From positions 1 through 64,000 of the forward strand of contig CANPWP010000006.1 in assembly GCA_947584595.1 (NCBI GenBank): 64,000 nucleotides of DNA. The letters are read 5' to 3'. The stretch is from an uncultured Clostridia bacterium. Lineage in GTDB: Bacteria; Bacillota; Clostridia; Oscillospirales; Acutalibacteraceae. How positions within the stretch are numbered: the stretch's first letter is position 1; every line of letters starts with the position of its first letter. This document shows positions 7,859 to 19,344 of this stretch, piece after piece. A program made the translations under genes and the position numbers. The notes beneath the pieces are model-generated. The model ran no database searches, was not told where the DNA came from, and was given only the letters and a program-made list of their open reading frames with translations.

Positions 7859-9721
7859 TTATTTCAACAAAAATGCACAGCCGTGTGCAGGAATAATCAA
7901 ACCGCTGTTTTCAACTCTTGTGCCGAACAAGGGTTTGCTGTTTGAATATCCGGGCGGCATACTGATTACCATTTGTGTTTCGCCTGCGTTAAATGCGCAG
8001 AACAATGAACTGTTATTGTCAATTCTCATATATGAAAGAAGTCTGCCTCGGCATTGAACAGGGATTATGTCACCGTCCCATAACGCACTGCATGATTTAC
8101 GCAGATTGCCGAGCTTTGTATGCCACTCAATAAGCTCTTTATTTTCTCTGCCCCATGGGTAACAACAGCGGTTAAATGGGTCACGGTAGCCTTCCATTCC
8201 TGCTTCATCACCGTAGAAAACACAAGGAAATCCCGGCAATGTATATTGAATTGCCACAGCGATTTTCATCATCTTTATTCCGTAATTTCTCTGATCGTCG
8301 GAAAGTCTTGTATGAGCCTGCCAATGGCGGTCACGTCCGTTCAGCGGCTCGCCTGCAATTATAGTCAAAGCACGCTCTGTATCATGGGTTGAAAGCAAGT
8401 TCATTAAAACCCTGAGTACTGGTCTTGGGTAGTTTTCAACAACAGACATAATTGTGTCCATAACGTATTTTGCGTCTCCGCCTTTAACAAAGTCGAGGAT
8501 TGCGTTGCGGAATACATAATTCATTACGCTGTCAAGCTCTTCACCCAGCAAAAACTTTCTTCTTGCACCGTAGCTTTCTTTATTTGAGGCGTCTTCCCAA
8601 ACCTCGCCTATAATGATTCCCTGAGGGTTCTCTGTCTTAACGGCTTTTCTTAAATTTTCAAGAAATTCGTTAGGAAGTTCGTCGGCAACATCAAGCCGCC
8701 AGCCTGAGTTACCGCACTTCATCCATTTTCTTACAATTCCGTTTTCTCCGTTAATATATTCATTATATGAAGGGTCGTTTTCGTTTACCTCGGGAAGAGT
8801 ATAAAAACCCCACCATGAATTATAATTATCGGGCCAGTGGTTAAATTTATACCAGCTTGAATACGGGCTGTTCTGATCTCTGTAAGCTCCGCCGCTGCCG
8901 TATCTTCCGCTTCTGTTAAAATATTTGCTGTCGCTTCCCGTATGAGAGAAAACACCGTCGTTAATAACGTGAATGCCGTGCTTTTTTGCTTCAGCGCAGA
9001 GGCTTACAAAGTCCTCTTCCGTACCTAAAATAGGGTCAACTTCGCTGTAATCGCCTGTGTCGTAACGGTGGTTTGAATATGACTTTGAAATAGGGTTTAA
9101 ATAAATACAGGTTACGCCTAAACTCTCCAAGTAATCCAGCTTTTGCTCAATACCCTTTAAGTCGCCCATAAAGAAGTCTGTGTTGGTAATTTCGCCGTGC
9201 TCGTTGGGCCACCATTGAGGCAGTGCATACCAATCGTGATTTATGGATAAATCTGTTCTTTGAAAATCCTTTTTCTCGCCGCTGAAATTAAATCTGTCGG
9301 GGAAAATCTGATACATTACTCCGCCTACAGGCCATGACGGAGTTTCAAATCCCTTTTTATAGCAGGTAATTTGCCAGCTTCTTCCAGGCGAGTGCTCAAT
9401 TGTGCTGACTTGATAGGGATCGGACGGAATAATATACCTTACTCCCTCGTTTGTATTTAACTTAAAGCTATACCAGTAAAGACCTATTCTGTCGGCAGTA
9501 AAGTCACATTCCCAGATCTCTGTATGATCATCAAAATAGCCGTGCCAAAACATATTATAAAAGTTCCAGTTATAATCATCATCATATTTTACGCACATCT
9601 CAACACTTGAAGTGCTTAAATTATGAGGAATTAATACTCTAAGATGAATACTCGTGCCCTGTTCGACTGCACCAAACGGAGAACGATAATAATCTTTTCT
9701 TGAGTCAAATGGAATTGGCAT
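7859..9721 (-). CDS. Glycoside hydrolase family 13 alpha-amylase/neopullulanase-like
   Basis: GH13 motifs GWRLDVADE, GEVWEDA, LLSTHDTER; N-terminal CBM-like region. Confidence 0.9.
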   Translation of the reverse strand: MPIPFDSRKDYYRSPFGAVEQGTSIHLRVLIPHNLSTSSVEMCVKYDDDYNWNFYNMFWHGYFDDHTEIWECDFTADRIGLYWYSFKLNTNEGVRYIIPSDPYQVSTIEHSPGRSWQITCYKKGFETPSWPVGGVMYQIFPDRFNFSGEKKDFQRTDLSINHDWYALPQWWPNEHGEITNTDFFMGDLKGIEQKLDYLESLGVTCIYLNPISKSYSNHRYDTGDYSEVDPILGTEEDFVSLCAEAKKHGIHVINDGVFSHTGSDSKYFNRSGRYGSGGAYRDQNSPYSSWYKFNHWPDNYNSWWGFYTLPEVNENDPSYNEYINGENGIVRKWMKCGNSGWRLDVADELPNEFLENLRKAVKTENPQGIIIGEVWEDASNKESYGARRKFLLGEELDSVMNYVFRNAILDFVKGGDAKYVMDTIMSVVENYPRPVLRVLMNLLSTHDTERALTIIAGEPLNGRDRHWQAHTRLSDDQRNYGIKMMKIAVAIQYTLPGFPCVFYGDEAGMEGYRDPFNRCCYPWGRENKELIEWHTKLGNLRKSCSALWDGDIIPVQCRGRLLSYMRIDNNSSLFCAFNAGETQMVISMPPGYSNSKPLFGTRVENSGLIIPAHGCAFLLK

Positions 9722-9972
9722 AAATACACATCCTAAAAATAAAAAAATTTTTAGGCGTATTAGATACTTTTATATACGCCCAATTTTTAAACTTGCTTTT
9801 AAAACCGCATATAATTCTATCACATAAAATCTTTATTTTCAACTAAAAGGTCCTAAATTCTTCTGTAATTTTTTCTTTCATTTAATTATATATTATAATT
9901 TTTAAATAAGTCTTTTTTATTCTATGTTTTTGTAGTATAATTAGTGTGAAAAGGTATGAACGGAGGCTTGCT

Positions 9973-10749
9973 ATGAATAAGAATAAAGTAACGGTTTATG
10001 TTGGCGGCAGAAGACTTATGCTTGTATCTTCCGAAAAAGAAGAGTACATCAAGGATATTGCTCAAAAAGTAAACGACAGAATAGATGCGGCTGCAAAGGC
10101 TTATCCACAGCTTGACGCAAGGGGCTGTGCGGTTATGACAGCACTTGATTATGCAGACAACGAAAGAAAAGCACTTGGCAAAAAAGCGGAGCTTGTAGAG
10201 CAGGCAAACAAGGTTTTACGACAGGCAGATAAGCAAAGCAAGCAGATCATTGAGCTTAAAAATCAGAATACCGAGCTTGATAAAAAATATGATGAGCTTT
10301 TGAAAAGATATGAGGATTTAAAGAAGAAAAACTCAAATCTTACTGCTCAGTATAAGGAACTGAAAAAGTTTCTTGATAAGCAGATAAGCATTTCTGCACA
10401 AAATAAAAAAGAAACCGAAAAAAAGTCTAAGTTTTCAAATTCGCAAAATTCTTCGGAAGTGAAAGAACAGAAAAGCACAAAAGCTTTTGAAATAAATTCG
10501 GAGAAAGTTCAAAATAACGAAAACGTTAAAAGACCGATTGCCTTTGGAAACAAAGAGGATAATAAAACAGATAATGTTAAAAACAACTCTCAGAATAAAA
10601 ATCAATTTATTTTCGGCAAGAATAACACAAATAAATCCGATAAAAATTTAGACAAAAATATTATTAAGCCTGAAACAGCGGCAGATGTAATGACAAAAGG
10701 ATATGTTCCCATGAGACAGTATTCGCTTTTTGACGACGAAAATAAATAA
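9973..10749 (+). CDS. zapA: Cell division protein ZapA-like with coiled-coil/disordered C-terminus
   Basis: NKVTVYVGGRRLMLVSSEKEEYIKDIAQKVNDRI...; RBS GGAGG before ATG 9973. Confidence 0.8.
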   Translation: MNKNKVTVYVGGRRLMLVSSEKEEYIKDIAQKVNDRIDAAAKAYPQLDARGCAVMTALDYADNERKALGKKAELVEQANKVLRQADKQSKQIIELKNQNTELDKKYDELLKRYEDLKKKNSNLTAQYKELKKFLDKQISISAQNKKETEKKSKFSNSQNSSEVKEQKSTKAFEINSEKVQNNENVKRPIAFGNKEDNKTDNVKNNSQNKNQFIFGKNNTNKSDKNLDKNIIKPETAADVMTKGYVPMRQYSLFDDENK

Positions 10750-10793
10750 AAGAGAAAACAAATAAAGATGAAAATAATGTAAAAGAATATAAG

Positions 10794-12866
10794 ATGAAAA
10801 CGGATAAAATAGAAATTTTAGCTCCCTGCGGCGGATTTGAAAGCGTTATTGCGGCAGTAAGATGCGGTGCAGACGCTGTATATTTAGGCGCAAAGGAATT
10901 TTCCGCAAGAGCGTCGGCACAAAATTTTGATAATGACGAGCTTATCAAAGCGGCGGAATACTGCCACGAAAGAGATGTTCTTGTTTATTTAACGGTGAAT
11001 ACCGTTATTTTTGACGAGGAACTTTCCCGTGTTAAAAATTTAATAATAAATGCCTGTAAGGCTCATATCGACGCAGTAATTGTGCAGAGTATCGGCGTTG
11101 CGCAAATGATTAAAAAAATTGCGCCAGATCTGCCTCTCCACGCTTCAACACAAATGAGCGTTCATTCATTAAGCGGTGCAAAGGCTCTTTATGAGATGGG
11201 GTTTAAAAGAGTTGTCCTTGCAAGAGAAATGACTAAGGGGGAAATCAAAGAAATTGCCGATAACTGCCCCATTGAGCTGGAGGTTTTCGTTCACGGTGCA
11301 TTGTGTATGTGTATGTCGGGCCAATGCTATTTCTCCGCAATGCTTGGTTCAAGAAGCGGAAGCCGGGGTGCTTGTGCACAGCCTTGCAGACTTCCCTTTT
11401 CCGTGAATAATTTTAAAGAGGGATACGCTTTAAGTCTAAAGGACAACAGTCTTGTAGATTATATAAAGGAGTTGGAAGATTTAGGTGTGACCTCTGCAAA
11501 AATCGAAGGCAGAATGAAACGGCCCGAATATGTTGCTGCGGCAGTAAAAGCCTGTAAGGAGAGCAGAGATACAGGTTTTGTATCTGATGAAACAAAACAA
11601 ATTTTGGGTGCAGTTTTTTCAAGAACCGGATTTACGGACGGTTATTATAAAAATCAGCGTGGATATGAGATGTTCGGAACACGTCAAAAGGGTGATGTTA
11701 TATCTGCAAGCGAAAAACTTTTGGCAAAAATCAGAAATTTTTATAAGGATGAATTCCCCAATACAGAAATTTCCTTTGAATTTACGGCAGAAATAAATAA
11801 AAAACCGATTCTAACAGTATCAGACGGCAAAAATAAGGTTACAATAAAGGGAGAAACTGTTTGTGAAAAAGCATTAAATAAACCTCTGTCAAAAGAAAGG
11901 TGTACAGCACAGCTTAAAAAAACAGGTTCAACCCCATATTTTGCAAAAAATATAATTTGCAATCTTGAAAATGATGTAACTATGCCATTGTCTGCAATAA
12001 ATAAGCTCAGGCGTGATGCTCTTGAAGAGCTTTCGGCAATTCGCAAAAAAAGACTTCCATACAGGATTTTTGAAGATAAGGCAAATTTCAATTTTGAAAA
12101 AAAGGAAAGATTTTTAAGCAGAAAATACGCAAAAACAAAAACCGCAAAATTAGGATTAGCCTTTAAAGAATTTGATATGGTTTTTGTTCCTCTTTATTCG
12201 GATAATAAAGAAATAGAGAAACTTTTGTCTGACGAATTTAAAATCGGAATGGAAATTCCTCCTATAGTTTTCGGAGATGACGGCAAAATATCAAAAAGAC
12301 TGAATGAGCTTAAAGGGTTGGGCGTTAAAGATGTTTACTGTGGAAATATCGGAGCAGTTTATCTTGCAAAGCAGGCGGAAATGAAAATCCACGGCGGATT
12401 CAGACTTAATTTTACTAACACGCTTGATTTATTGTGGGCGGAGGATTTCGGTTTTGAAGACACGGAGCTCAGCATTGAGCTTACTTTAGAGCAAATTGCA
12501 GATTTAGGCGGTAAAATTAAAGCAGGAATTGTAAGTTACGGATTTCTGCCTCTGATGATTACACGAAACTGTCCTGTCAAGAGCAGAAATATAAGCTGTA
12601 AGGAATGCGGCGGCAAATCGGTTTTGCAGGACAGGCTGGGTAAAAAATTCATTTTAAAATGTGACGGACAAACAACGGAGATTTTAAACTCTGTTCCTTT
12701 AAAAGTAACTGATAAAGAAAACCTTTTCAAAAATTTAACGTTCCAAACCTTTAACTTCACTGTGGAAAACTATGTGGAAACTGTGGAAAAACCTTTAGAT
12801 TTTAACAGGAATTTACTGTTTTCTGAAAAATTTACACGCGGATTGTATTTCAGAGGGGTAAAATAA
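10794..12866 (+). CDS. Peptidase U32 family protein
   Basis: EILAPCGGFESVIAAVRCGADAVYLGAKEFSARASAQNF; GSRSGSRGACAQPCRLPF; Cys cluster near C-terminus. Confidence 0.92.
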   Translation: MKTDKIEILAPCGGFESVIAAVRCGADAVYLGAKEFSARASAQNFDNDELIKAAEYCHERDVLVYLTVNTVIFDEELSRVKNLIINACKAHIDAVIVQSIGVAQMIKKIAPDLPLHASTQMSVHSLSGAKALYEMGFKRVVLAREMTKGEIKEIADNCPIELEVFVHGALCMCMSGQCYFSAMLGSRSGSRGACAQPCRLPFSVNNFKEGYALSLKDNSLVDYIKELEDLGVTSAKIEGRMKRPEYVAAAVKACKESRDTGFVSDETKQILGAVFSRTGFTDGYYKNQRGYEMFGTRQKGDVISASEKLLAKIRNFYKDEFPNTEISFEFTAEINKKPILTVSDGKNKVTIKGETVCEKALNKPLSKERCTAQLKKTGSTPYFAKNIICNLENDVTMPLSAINKLRRDALEELSAIRKKRLPYRIFEDKANFNFEKKERFLSRKYAKTKTAKLGLAFKEFDMVFVPLYSDNKEIEKLLSDEFKIGMEIPPIVFGDDGKISKRLNELKGLGVKDVYCGNIGAVYLAKQAEMKIHGGFRLNFTNTLDLLWAEDFGFEDTELSIELTLEQIADLGGKIKAGIVSYGFLPLMITRNCPVKSRNISCKECGGKSVLQDRLGKKFILKCDGQTTEILNSVPLKVTDKENLFKNLTFQTFNFTVENYVETVEKPLDFNRNLLFSEKFTRGLYFRGVK

Positions 12867-13039
12867 ACAAAAAATGTTAAAAATCTTTTGAGGAATTATT
12901 TAAAAGAATTTAACATAAATATTAAAATTCCAATAAGAAAACAAAAATTGTTTTTACATTCTTTATAATAATTTTTTACAAGAATAATAAAATCTTTTTG
13001 CAGGATTAATTTCTAAAACTTGCAGGAAATGGGGCTAAA

Positions 13040-13486
13040 ATGAAATCTTTTCTGAAAATTATGAAAGTAAAGGACAATGCAAAATTGCCCGCTCGGGCAA
13101 CTGAAGGCTCGGCGGGTATGGATTTATATGCCTGTATCGACGAACCTGTAACTCTTAAACACGGAGAACTAAAAATAATTCCCACGGGAATCGCTATTGC
13201 ATTAAATGATAAAAATTCTGCGGCGTTTCTTTATGCAAGGTCGGGACTTGGAGTTAAGCACGGCATCTGTCTTTCCAACGGAGTCGGTGTTATTGACAGC
13301 GATTACCGTGGTGAAATATGTGTGGGACTTTGTAATGTTTCAAATGAAGATTATACAGTCAAACCCTTTGAAAGAGTAGCACAAATGGTCATTGCCCCTG
13401 TTTTTATGCCTGAGCTTGAGGTGTGTGAAAATCTTGACGAAACAAAGAGGGGAAACGGCGGTTTCGGTTCAACGGGAAAAGTATAA
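13040..13486 (+). CDS. dut: dUTP diphosphatase
   Basis: AGMDLYA, YARSGLGVKHGI, GVIDSDYRGEI, RGNGGFGSTGK motifs. Confidence 0.95.
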   Translation: MKSFLKIMKVKDNAKLPARATEGSAGMDLYACIDEPVTLKHGELKIIPTGIAIALNDKNSAAFLYARSGLGVKHGICLSNGVGVIDSDYRGEICVGLCNVSNEDYTVKPFERVAQMVIAPVFMPELEVCENLDETKRGNGGFGSTGKV

Positions 13487-13618
13487 TAATTATTGAAATA
13501 AAATGTGAAATAATATATAATTAGGGTACAATTATTTATACTTATTTTTATAAACAGGCAAAAATTTTTAGACTGTTTAATCAGCAATTAGTATTAGCTC
13601 TAAAAGGAGTAGAATCAG

Positions 13619-14629
13619 ATGTTTTCATTTTCAAAAGATGTAGCAATAGATTTAGGAACGGCAAACACCCTTGTCTGCGTAAAAGGAAAGGGCATTGTTA
13701 TGAGAGAACCCTCGGTGGTTGCTCTTGATTCACAGACAGAATCGGTAATTGCGGTCGGTAAAGAAGCTAAAGATATGATAGGCAGAACTCCCGATTCAAT
13801 AAGAGCCGTAAGACCTTTAAAGGACGGGGTAATTGCGGATTTTGACGTTACCGCCGCAATGCTTAAGCACTTTATTCGCAGAGCCGTAAAACCCGGTCTT
13901 TTTTCTAAACCGAAAATTATTATTTGTATGCCCTCAGGTGTTACGGAGGTTGAACGAAATGCCGTAGAGGATGCGGCGGTTCAGGCCGGCGGAAAACAGG
14001 TTCAGTTAATAGAAGAGCCTATGGCGGCGGCAATAGGCGCAGGACTCCCGGTAGATGAGCCTGTGGGAAGCCTTGTTGTAGATATAGGCGGAGGTACATC
14101 TGAAGTTGCGGTGATTTCTCTGGGAGATATTGTAACCTCCTGCTCCGTAAGGGTTGCTGGCGATAAATTTGACGAGGCGATAATTAACTTTGTAAAAAGA
14201 GAATACAATTTGATAATCGGCGAAAGAACGGCTGAAACAATTAAAATTTCAATCGGCTCGGCATTTCCTTATGAAGATGAAAAAAGTATGCTTGTTAAGG
14301 GCAGAAATATAGTAGACGGCTTGCCGAAAGATGTAACAATCTCCGCAGAAGAGGTCAGAGATGCACTTGCAGAGCCTTTAATGACTATCGTGGAAGCAAT
14401 TAAGTCTACGTTGGAAAACACACCTCCCGAGCTTGCCGCTGATATTATAGACTCGGGCATAATGCTCACAGGCGGCGGAGCGTTATTAAGAGGAATAGAT
14501 ATGCTTGTTATGCAGCAAACGGGAATGCCTGTTCATACAGCGGCAAAACCGCTTGAATGTGTTGCAGTCGGCGCAGGCAAAAGACTTGGTTTCAGCATTG
14601 ACGACAGAGTTTCCTCAAGAAGAAGATAA
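13619..14629 (+). CDS. mreB: Rod shape-determining protein MreB
   Basis: [27 protein letters not shown], actin-like fold motifs. Confidence 0.96.
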   Translation: MFSFSKDVAIDLGTANTLVCVKGKGIVMREPSVVALDSQTESVIAVGKEAKDMIGRTPDSIRAVRPLKDGVIADFDVTAAMLKHFIRRAVKPGLFSKPKIIICMPSGVTEVERNAVEDAAVQAGGKQVQLIEEPMAAAIGAGLPVDEPVGSLVVDIGGGTSEVAVISLGDIVTSCSVRVAGDKFDEAIINFVKREYNLIIGERTAETIKISIGSAFPYEDEKSMLVKGRNIVDGLPKDVTISAEEVRDALAEPLMTIVEAIKSTLENTPPELAADIIDSGIMLTGGGALLRGIDMLVMQQTGMPVHTAAKPLECVAVGAGKRLGFSIDDRVSSRRR

Positions 14630-14705
14630 TTATTATTTATTGCACTATTGCAGGGAGCAGAGTTAATGATACTTTGTTCCCTTAATTTATCTGAGGAGGT
14701 TTTAG

Positions 14706-15656
14706 ATGAAAAAATTATTTCGCAGAAAAAGCTTTAAATATTTTGCCGTAACAATTGTTGCGGTGTGCGTAATAGCAATTGTATGCTTTTTTTGCTATCC
14801 GTTTTTGTCAAGCGGAGTAAACATACTTACAAACGGCTTGTCACAGGTTTCGGCAGAAGTTTCTGAAAATCTTAACAGATCCTCCTATGATGAGCTTTTG
14901 GAGGAAAATAAAAAGCTTTCAGAAGAAAATGCAAGATTGCGTGAACAAGCGGCAGATTACTATGATTTACAGGAAGAAAACGAACGCCTTTGGAAATTTT
15001 ACGACATAAAAAAAGAAAATCCAACTTATACTTATATTCCCTCAACCGTTATACGACGTGATTCAAACGATGATTTTTACTCTTTCACAATAGATGCAGG
15101 TACTTCTTTGGGAATCAGCTTAAACGACCCTGTTATTACCGAAAACGGACTTGTGGGTATTGTTTCGGAATGTGACGCTTCATCAAGCAAAGTGAAAACA
15201 ATTTTATCTCCTGAAATAAAAGTAGGAGCAGTGGATTCAAAAACAAAAGACATCGGAGTAATATCGGGCAGTTCACGCTATTGTGATGATAATCTGACCA
15301 TGCTTACAAAAATTTCATCCGAAAATAAAATTGCAGAGGGAGATATTATTAAAACCTCAGGCGTGGGCGGACTTTTCCCCGCTGATATTATCGTAGGTCA
15401 GGTAAAGGAGTTTTCCTATGATGATTACGACGCTTCAAAATTTACGGTAATAGAGCCTTATGAAGATATCCGCAAAGTTTCAAGCGTTCTAGTAATTACG
15501 GACTTCAGCACAAAAGGTCAGGTTTCTTTGGAAAAGTCTGATCATGCGTTTGATATAAAAAAGAATAAAAAAGAAACTGCAGTTTCGGAAAAGCCGACTG
15601 AAAAACCAACGGCTGAAACAACAGATAAGCCAACTGATGTACCGACATACGAATAA
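14706..15656 (+). CDS. mreC: Rod shape-determining protein MreC
   Basis: N-terminal TM, coiled-coil, VITENGLVGIVSE; follows mreB. Confidence 0.93.
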   Translation: MKKLFRRKSFKYFAVTIVAVCVIAIVCFFCYPFLSSGVNILTNGLSQVSAEVSENLNRSSYDELLEENKKLSEENARLREQAADYYDLQEENERLWKFYDIKKENPTYTYIPSTVIRRDSNDDFYSFTIDAGTSLGISLNDPVITENGLVGIVSECDASSSKVKTILSPEIKVGAVDSKTKDIGVISGSSRYCDDNLTMLTKISSENKIAEGDIIKTSGVGGLFPADIIVGQVKEFSYDDYDASKFTVIEPYEDIRKVSSVLVITDFSTKGQVSLEKSDHAFDIKKNKKETAVSEKPTEKPTAETTDKPTDVPTYE

Positions 15657-15665
15657 GGGATAAAA

Positions 15666-16178
15666 ATGCAGAAGAAATTAACTGTTTTACGATATTTTGC
15701 CTATGGAATAGAAATTTTAATACTTTATATTTTACAGGGTACTCCCAATCTTATCCCAGAAATTCACGGCGGAAAGCCTGTGCTTTTAATTTGCACGGCT
15801 TTAACAATTGCGGCTTTTGAAAAAGAACTTCCCGCTTTATTTTTCGGACTTGCCTGCGGGGCTTTATGCGACCTTGCAGTGTCAAATACAATCGGATATT
15901 TTGCGGTCGTAATGACAGCCCTGTGCTATTTACAGGCGGTTATTTTCAGCTCAGTAATGGTAAAAAATTTTTTAAATACTATGCTTTATGCCTTTTGTTC
16001 ATGTGTGATAGTAATCGGCTTGTACTTTGTATTTTTCTATATTTTCAAAGGGTACGCAAACATAAGCATTTATTTTGTAAACCATTACATTTCAAGAATT
16101 ATTTACACCTTTGTTTGTGTAATACCTGTTTATTTTTTAAATATGCTTATATTTACACAGTTCAGGGTAAAGGAGTAA
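15666..16178 (+). CDS. mreD: Rod shape-determining protein MreD
   Basis: Polytopic membrane protein after mreC. Confidence 0.85.
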   Translation: MQKKLTVLRYFAYGIEILILYILQGTPNLIPEIHGGKPVLLICTALTIAAFEKELPALFFGLACGALCDLAVSNTIGYFAVVMTALCYLQAVIFSSVMVKNFLNTMLYAFCSCVIVIGLYFVFFYIFKGYANISIYFVNHYISRIIYTFVCVIPVYFLNMLIFTQFRVKE

Positions 16179-16219
16179 AAAATAACTTTTAAGAAACAAA
16201 GTAATTTTTAGAATAGGCG

Positions 16220-18286
16220 GTGACAATTATGTTTAAACGAAAGCTGAAAAAAAACAAAGAAGGCAAAGAGTATAATCCTGCTCACAGAACCTTTATATGC
16301 ATAATAATTGTTGCCGTAATATTTTGCGGATTTATTGCAAGGCTGTTTATGTGGCAAATCGTAGAGGGTGAAAATTACAGAGAAATTGCTCTGAGCAGTA
16401 CAACATATACTGAAAAAACCGACGCAGCCAGGGGAGAAATTCTTGATAAAGACGGAAACGGACTTACCGTAAACAAAACATGTTATAAAATTACACTTAA
16501 CAGGCTTTATATTGATATGGAAAAAATCAATGAAAATATTTCCGAGCTTATTGCCTATATGGATGTCAGAAATGAAAAGTGGCAGGATGTTCTTCCTATA
16601 GATATAACAAACAGCAATGAATATTCTTTTAAACCACAAAGCAATAACGAGGTAAATTTATTAAAATCGGCAGAATTTTTAAATCTTGACGATAAAGCAG
16701 ACGCTACAATGTGCATTAAAGAGCTTTCAAAAAGATATGATGCGGAATATATCACAGACAAAAAGTCATTGAGAGATGTCTTGTCGGTAAGATATAATAT
16801 GGAACTTCAGGGCTTTTCCAACACAACGCCCTACGATTTTGCTCTTGATATAAGCGAACAGATGGTTTCCGTAATCAGCGAAAATTTTCAAAATGTAAGC
16901 GGAATTCAGGTAGAAACATATTTTGTAAGGGAAAACCCCGACCCTGATATTGCACCTCATCTTTTAGGAGCGTTAGGCTCTATCAGCGAAGAGGAGTACG
17001 ACGAGAAAACAGCAGAAGGCAGGGAATATACTTATAACGATAAAATAGGGAAATTCGGTATAGAAGAATCCTTTGAGGATATTTTAAAAGGCAAATCAGG
17101 AACAAAAATCGTTGAAAAAAATTCAGACGGAACAGTAGTAAATGAAATTAAAAAAACAGACGCCCAGCCGGGCAATACAATTTATTTAACAATAGACAGC
17201 AAAATTCAAAATGCGGCAAATAAAGCGCTTAAAGAAAATATTACAGCCGCACGAAAAAACGGAGAGAGCTTATCTGCCCAAAACAGGGAATCAGGCTATG
17301 GAGAAGACTGTCGTGCAGGAGCGGCGGTAATGCTTTCTGTAAAAGATTTTTCCGTTCTTGCGGCGGCAAGCTATCCCACATATGATTTAGAAAAATACAG
17401 CGAATACGGCGACTATTACGTAAACCTTGAGACAGACGAAAAAAACGCTCCCTTATATGACAGGGCATTTAACGGAAGCTTTGCTCCCGGCTCAATTTTC
17501 AAGCCCTGCGTAGCAAGCGCCGCTTTGGAAGAGGGCGTTATAAATAAAGATACGCTTATAAACTGCACAATGTATTATGATTATTACGAAAAAGATCCTG
17601 TTGCCTGTATGCACTACCATGGAAATTTAAATCTATTAGGAGCGATTACGGAATCCTGCAACTATTTTTTTGCAGAAACAGGCAGACGGTTGGGCATTAA
17701 TACAATGTATCTTTATGCTGAAAAATTCGGTTTAGGCGAACATACAGGGGTAGAGATAACCGAAAGTACGGGATTTCTTGCAGGAAGGGATTCAAAAATA
17801 TGGACTCCCGGAAATACTGTTCAAGCGGCTATAGGTCAGAGTGATAACGCATTTACGCCTGTTCAGCTTGCAACTTATGCTGCAACTATTGCAAACAACG
17901 GAACAAGGCTGAAAACCCATGTTGTAAAAAAAATTACTGATTATAAGCGTGAAAAGATTATTGAATATAACGACCCTAAAAAACCCGAGGTTTTAGATAC
18001 CGTTAGCGTTTCAAAAGAAAATTTACAGCTTGTGCAAAGCGCTATGCGAAATGTTGCAGAGAGCGTCAGCGGAACGGCATACTCTGTTTTCGGAAATTAT
18101 GATGTGTCTATTGCCGCAAAAACGGGTACGGCAGAAAACTCTGGCTCGGATCACACGACCTTTATTTGTTACGCACCTTATGAAAAGCCCGAAGTTGCAG
18201 TTGCAGTAGTTCTTGAACACGGTGCAAGAGGCGTTTATTCAATGAACGTTGCAAAAGAAATGCTGGACGCATATTTTGAAAAATAA
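16220..18286 (+). CDS. mrdA: Penicillin-binding protein 2-type transpeptidase
   Basis: SFAPGSIFKP (SxxK), SCN motif (ESCNYFF), KTGTAE; mreBCD-linked. Confidence 0.9.
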   Translation: MTIMFKRKLKKNKEGKEYNPAHRTFICIIIVAVIFCGFIARLFMWQIVEGENYREIALSSTTYTEKTDAARGEILDKDGNGLTVNKTCYKITLNRLYIDMEKINENISELIAYMDVRNEKWQDVLPIDITNSNEYSFKPQSNNEVNLLKSAEFLNLDDKADATMCIKELSKRYDAEYITDKKSLRDVLSVRYNMELQGFSNTTPYDFALDISEQMVSVISENFQNVSGIQVETYFVRENPDPDIAPHLLGALGSISEEEYDEKTAEGREYTYNDKIGKFGIEESFEDILKGKSGTKIVEKNSDGTVVNEIKKTDAQPGNTIYLTIDSKIQNAANKALKENITAARKNGESLSAQNRESGYGEDCRAGAAVMLSVKDFSVLAAASYPTYDLEKYSEYGDYYVNLETDEKNAPLYDRAFNGSFAPGSIFKPCVASAALEEGVINKDTLINCTMYYDYYEKDPVACMHYHGNLNLLGAITESCNYFFAETGRRLGINTMYLYAEKFGLGEHTGVEITESTGFLAGRDSKIWTPGNTVQAAIGQSDNAFTPVQLATYAATIANNGTRLKTHVVKKITDYKREKIIEYNDPKKPEVLDTVSVSKENLQLVQSAMRNVAESVSGTAYSVFGNYDVSIAAKTGTAENSGSDHTTFICYAPYEKPEVAVAVVLEHGARGVYSMNVAKEMLDAYFEK

Positions 18287-18517
18287 TTGAGAAACAATCA
18301 TTAGACTGTTTTGAGTCTGTCAATAAGGTCGTATGGGAAGTCATTGGAGTTGTTTGCAAAAAACATATCAAAATTCACAAAAATAATACACATTATTAGA
18401 AAAATCATAGATTTAAAACTGATATTTATTGATAATTACTAAAATATATCAGAAATTTTTGGCACTTAAACAGTATAAATTGGTTTGCTCTTTTAAATCC
18501 TTTGTGTTAGAATAATA

Positions 18518-19276
18518 ATGAGGTATAAAAACATTATGAATAAAGTGATAGTTGTGGCGTCCGGAAAAGGCGGAACAGGTAAGTCTACAGTATGTGTATG
18601 CCTTGCGGCGGCTCTTGTTAAACAACAAAAAAAAGTTTTGTTAATAGATTGTGACTGCGGTATGAGAGGTCTTGACATTATGCTTGATGTTGAAGAAAGC
18701 GTTTTGTTTGATACCTCAGACGCCGTTTCGGGAAATTGTAATTACAGCGACGCAGTTTATAAAAGCCGCCACATTGATAATCTTTTTTTGCTTGCCGCTC
18801 CGTTTGATACCGAAAACGAGGTCAGTCCTTCGGTTTTTGCCCAGCTTGTTGAAAGCCTCAAATCTGATTACGATTTTATAATTATTGATTCCCCTGCGGG
18901 AATAGGTTCAGGCTTTTTAACTGCCGCTTATCCTGCCGATATGGCTTTAATAGTTGCAAATGCAGAGCCTACAAGTCTTAGGGGCGTTATTAAAATCAGA
19001 AGAAAATTAGAAGAGCTTAACAAGAAAAATATCAGATTGGTCATAAACAGGTTTAACAGAAAGAAATTTATTGAGCTTGGGTTTTACAAAGATTTAGATC
19101 AGGTCATAGATGCGGCTCAGACACAGCTTATCGCTTTAGTTCCCGATGATCTTCACCTTTCCTCTGTAATGCAGAGAGGAGAAGCAGGAGTTTGCTGGAG
19201 TGCCTGCTCAAATGTATTTGATTGTCTTGCCTTAAGAATAATCGGTATAGATGTTCCACTTGCATATAAGGGTTAA
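18518..19276 (+). CDS. minD: Septum site-determining MinD / ParA-family ATPase
   Basis: [22 protein letters not shown] deviant Walker [16 protein letters not shown]; linked to mre. Confidence 0.8.
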   Translation: MRYKNIMNKVIVVASGKGGTGKSTVCVCLAAALVKQQKKVLLIDCDCGMRGLDIMLDVEESVLFDTSDAVSGNCNYSDAVYKSRHIDNLFLLAAPFDTENEVSPSVFAQLVESLKSDYDFIIIDSPAGIGSGFLTAAYPADMALIVANAEPTSLRGVIKIRRKLEELNKKNIRLVINRFNRKKFIELGFYKDLDQVIDAAQTQLIALVPDDLHLSSVMQRGEAGVCWSACSNVFDCLALRIIGIDVPLAYKG

Positions 19277-19344
19277 AAGCTTTAGTTTTAAAAAGCTTTA
19301 GTTTTAATATATTTAGAAGTTTTATTTTAACGGAGGTTCATAAT

